This document shows positions 61,920 through 64,000 of a stretch of DNA of 64,000 nt, piece after piece. The translations under genes and the position numbers were made by a program. Numbering within the stretch: position 1 is the first letter of the stretch; each line of letters begins with the position of its first letter. The stretch lies in NCBI GenBank assembly GCA_947493455.1, contig CANLRB010000011.1, positions 62,001 through 126,000 of the forward strand. Direction: 5' to 3'. The DNA is from an uncultured Pseudoalteromonas sp. GTDB lineage: Bacteria; Pseudomonadota; Gammaproteobacteria; Enterobacterales; Alteromonadaceae. The notes under the pieces are model-generated. The model was not told the DNA's origin, ran no database searches, and saw only the letters and a program-made list of their open reading frames with translations.

Positions 61920-63770
61920 ATGAAAAAGTTGTTATTAGCAAGTTGGGTGATTGTCTTTATCGCGGCGTGTGGCCCAATTGAAGAGGAACAAACAACCGAG
62001 AAAGGTGGTGAAACGACACCAAATACGGCACCAACGCTCAGTGGGCTGCTAACCTATGAAGCAAAAGCATCGACTGAAACGCTGATCGTCTTAACTGGCG
62101 CAGATTCAGAGAATGATACCTTATCATTAACAATTGCGGATAAACCGAGTTGGCTTGATTTTAGTATCGATAATCAACAAATAAAAATGACGCTTTCGCC
62201 CGATTTCTTTGATATAGGTGACCACACACTGCAACTTGAACTGTCTGATGGAAAGCTCAGTAATTCGTACACACTGAATTTAGATGTTGTCGATAATCCA
62301 AGTAAGTGGCAATCGCTGCAATTAACAGACGCCGATTTGCAGGGGCGCTGGCTCGATGCGCAGTCGCAAACTCAATATATGTTTGCAAATAACGGATTGG
62401 GTGTGGTTAACGATGGGCAACAGCTTTATTTATCAAGTTATATAAACCAATTGCCATTGTCCTTATCTCTTTATAATTATCGTCACTGTGTTATCACTGA
62501 GTGTGCGTCAACAACGGACTTAACTCTTAATATTATTGCGCGTAAAGAAAATAGAATCCGTGTTGAGCTGTTAAGTACTAATGCCCCAACCAAGATAATT
62601 GAATTAGAAAAACAAACCAACAACTTTGAAACAAATAATCTGGTGTATTTTCATCTAGAAGATAAACAACGCGCATACCAAGAGCTTAATAAGCTAGATT
62701 TTTCTGGTGTGTCGAAAAGTCAATTTTCGGTTTTGTTACACGATTTAAATAATACTAAGAGTAAGCAAACTGTATTGGTCAATGGCCAGTTTAATCAAGG
62801 TACTACGGAGTCGCTGACACATTCGTCAGAAAGCATTTATGTTTCATTTTCTTATCTCGATGGCGAGCAGCTATTAGAACTTAAGCCGAATATAGAGAAA
62901 GTTGTACTGATGTCCCAGCATTTATCTCATCTTGTGTTAGAAACGCATTATCGATATCAACTCATTACTGACTTACAGGGCCTTGCAATCGATGACTTTG
63001 ACGGGTTAGCACATTTTTTACGCCCGCAAACACAATTAAGTGGTTATAAGCAGGCTATAAAAATAGAGACGCCTGAACTTAATTCAGAAAAAACGTATTC
63101 AGGTCGGTTGATTGCAAATAGTAATGTGTCTGAATCTGGCTATCAGTATTTAGGTGGCGCTTCGTTATTTACATTTAACGGTGAGAATAGCGGCACGACA
63201 ACCTTGACCAGTGCTGATGGTAATTGGTCAAAAAGTGTCGATTATAGCTATACGCAAGAGCAAGATAGCTTAAAAATAACCTTGTTTGATAAACAAACAG
63301 ATCACGGTTTTTATACCATGGCAAGTGGTGCGAAAGGTATAACACTGGATTTCGAGAATCAAGAAGCGGGTTTAACATGGCAACATGTGTATGCATTCGA
63401 AGAAGTTGATTTGAATGAGACTGAATTTGATTATCTCGGTCGCTTTTATGACCATGATTTGGTCAGTTACATTGAAATTACAAATGACGGAAATGCCTAT
63501 GTTGGAAGCACAAGACAAACAACACAATTTAATTATTTTGCAGACGTTGACAATAGCTTGGGGGTTCGCCTAATCCATAATGTAAGCTGTCCAGATGCAA
63601 CAGATTTTCAATCTTGCTATCAACAGATTCGTGATAACTCACCTGAGGCGATACTTATTCGTCACTATAAAGTGTTACGCAGCGACAATAATAAACATTT
63701 AGCGCAATATGACCTTCAATATGGCATGACAACATACCAAAGTTTACGTAAGTTAACGCGGCTGAATTAG
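61920..63770 (+). CDS. large lipoprotein with an Ig/cadherin-like domain
   Basis: The 616-residue protein has a lipoprotein signal with lipobox I-A-A-C (Cys17). An acidic threonine-rich linker and one Ig-like domain of the He_PIG/cadherin type follow (about 38-122, with NTAPTLSG, ADSENDTLSLTIADKPSWL and DIGDHTLQLELSDG). About 490 residues of beta-rich sequence then have no recognised family. It is probably anchored on the cell surface or in the periplasm. The gene is monocistronic and ends before a strong terminator. Confidence 0.78.
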   Translation: MKKLLLASWVIVFIAACGPIEEEQTTEKGGETTPNTAPTLSGLLTYEAKASTETLIVLTGADSENDTLSLTIADKPSWLDFSIDNQQIKMTLSPDFFDIGDHTLQLELSDGKLSNSYTLNLDVVDNPSKWQSLQLTDADLQGRWLDAQSQTQYMFANNGLGVVNDGQQLYLSSYINQLPLSLSLYNYRHCVITECASTTDLTLNIIARKENRIRVELLSTNAPTKIIELEKQTNNFETNNLVYFHLEDKQRAYQELNKLDFSGVSKSQFSVLLHDLNNTKSKQTVLVNGQFNQGTTESLTHSSESIYVSFSYLDGEQLLELKPNIEKVVLMSQHLSHLVLETHYRYQLITDLQGLAIDDFDGLAHFLRPQTQLSGYKQAIKIETPELNSEKTYSGRLIANSNVSESGYQYLGGASLFTFNGENSGTTTLTSADGNWSKSVDYSYTQEQDSLKITLFDKQTDHGFYTMASGAKGITLDFENQEAGLTWQHVYAFEEVDLNETEFDYLGRFYDHDLVSYIEITNDGNAYVGSTRQTTQFNYFADVDNSLGVRLIHNVSCPDATDFQSCYQQIRDNSPEAILIRHYKVLRSDNNKHLAQYDLQYGMTTYQSLRKLTRLN

Positions 63771-63806
63771 CGCTTGCATTAGTTAGGCTGACAGAAAATA
63801 AACACT

Positions 63807-63831
63807 AAGGGTTCATGATGAACCCTTTTTT
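63807..63831 (+). terminator. rho-independent terminator after the lipoprotein gene
   Basis: AAGGGTTCA-TGA-TGAACCCTT gives a perfect 9-bp stem with a T run after it. Confidence 0.88.
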
Positions 63832-63939
63832 GTGATTAATTTGCACCTATTTTGTGATGAAAATGTGATAATTCGGTGAGAGTTTCTTGATATTTGTTTT
63901 TGATACTAGAGAGAACAAAAACGCGAACAAGGAAATATC

Positions 63940-64000
63940 ATGAAACCAACACTTATAACTCTATCAGGTCTACTCGCTATGGCATCAATGAGCTCTTTTG
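63940..64000 (+). CDS. start of an exported protein, truncated by the window edge
   Basis: ATG 63940 follows AAGGAAATATC. The 20 visible codons (MKPTLITLSGLLAMASMSS...) form a typical signal peptide. Nothing more can be said from the window. Confidence 0.65.
   Translation, partial: MKPTLITLSGLLAMASMSSF

Noticed and set aside
1-64000. CRISPR arrays, tRNA or rRNA genes, insertion sequences, prophage or integrase genes
   Set aside because: I looked for direct repeat arrays, cloverleaf-like or rRNA-like segments and transposase or integrase motifs and saw none.

Overview
The window reads as a chromosomal segment of a marine gammaproteobacterium, most likely Alteromonadales and close to Pseudoalteromonadaceae. 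The reasons are a moderately AT-rich base composition, a large TIGR01782-type TonB-dependent receptor, many AraC-type regulators, an HBM-type chemoreceptor, a fused peroxiredoxin-glutaredoxin and many exported or lipid-anchored proteins. I saw no rRNA, tRNA, CRISPR array, insertion sequence or phage gene. Genus-level assignment is inference.

Layout. 1-2.3 kb: an ECF sigma factor operon with overlapping genes, divergent from an EF-hand protein. 2.5-7.4 kb: a LprI-domain protein, a lipoprotein, and an esterase divergent from a CadC-like membrane regulator. 7.4-10.3 kb: the yqhC/yqhD aldehyde reductase pair and acpH. 10.4-11.2 kb: a membrane protein plus XRE regulator module with its own promoter and operator. 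11.2-14.5 kb: a nitronate monooxygenase, an erythromycin-esterase-like protein, and a MerR regulator whose 3' end contains an almost textbook MerR promoter for the next gene. 14.5-23.2 kb: two AraC regulators and a degenerate GGDEF protein flank a TonB receptor and secreted metallophosphoesterase pair, followed by SRPBCC and sterol-desaturase genes. 23.2-33 kb: substrate-binding proteins, a candidate Fur-regulated envelope protein, LysE, a chemoreceptor, a BASS transporter, a 52-residue membrane protein, Prx-Grx, YghU, a polysaccharide deacetylase and an envelope protein.

33-46 kb: M13 peptidase, an adhesin-like DUF4097 protein, two poorly characterised proteins, an RsgA-type GTPase behind a structured leader with a small ORF, a DJ-1-type fusion, a membrane AraC regulator, a small membrane-protein gene interrupted by an in-frame stop codon, a TPR-PAS histidine kinase and a GST. 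46-52.5 kb: the most distinctive locus. An NhaC antiporter and a fused APH-kinase/class III PLP enzyme lie divergent from LYS1-like and LYS9-like saccharopine dehydrogenases. All the enzymes can be placed around 2-aminoadipate 6-semialdehyde, which suggests a hydroxylysine/lysine pathway. 52.5-60 kb: a MacAB-like export operon followed by its sigma-54 response regulator and kinase. A matching -24/-12 promoter and an upstream dyad sit in front of the operon, so the circuit can be read from the DNA. 60-64 kb: TerB, GNAT and MAPEG proteins, a large lipoprotein and the start of an exported protein.

Functional links that the sequence supports directly are gene overlaps and spacing, promoter and operator motifs, and conserved catalytic motifs. 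Substrates of the transport and signalling systems are inferred.
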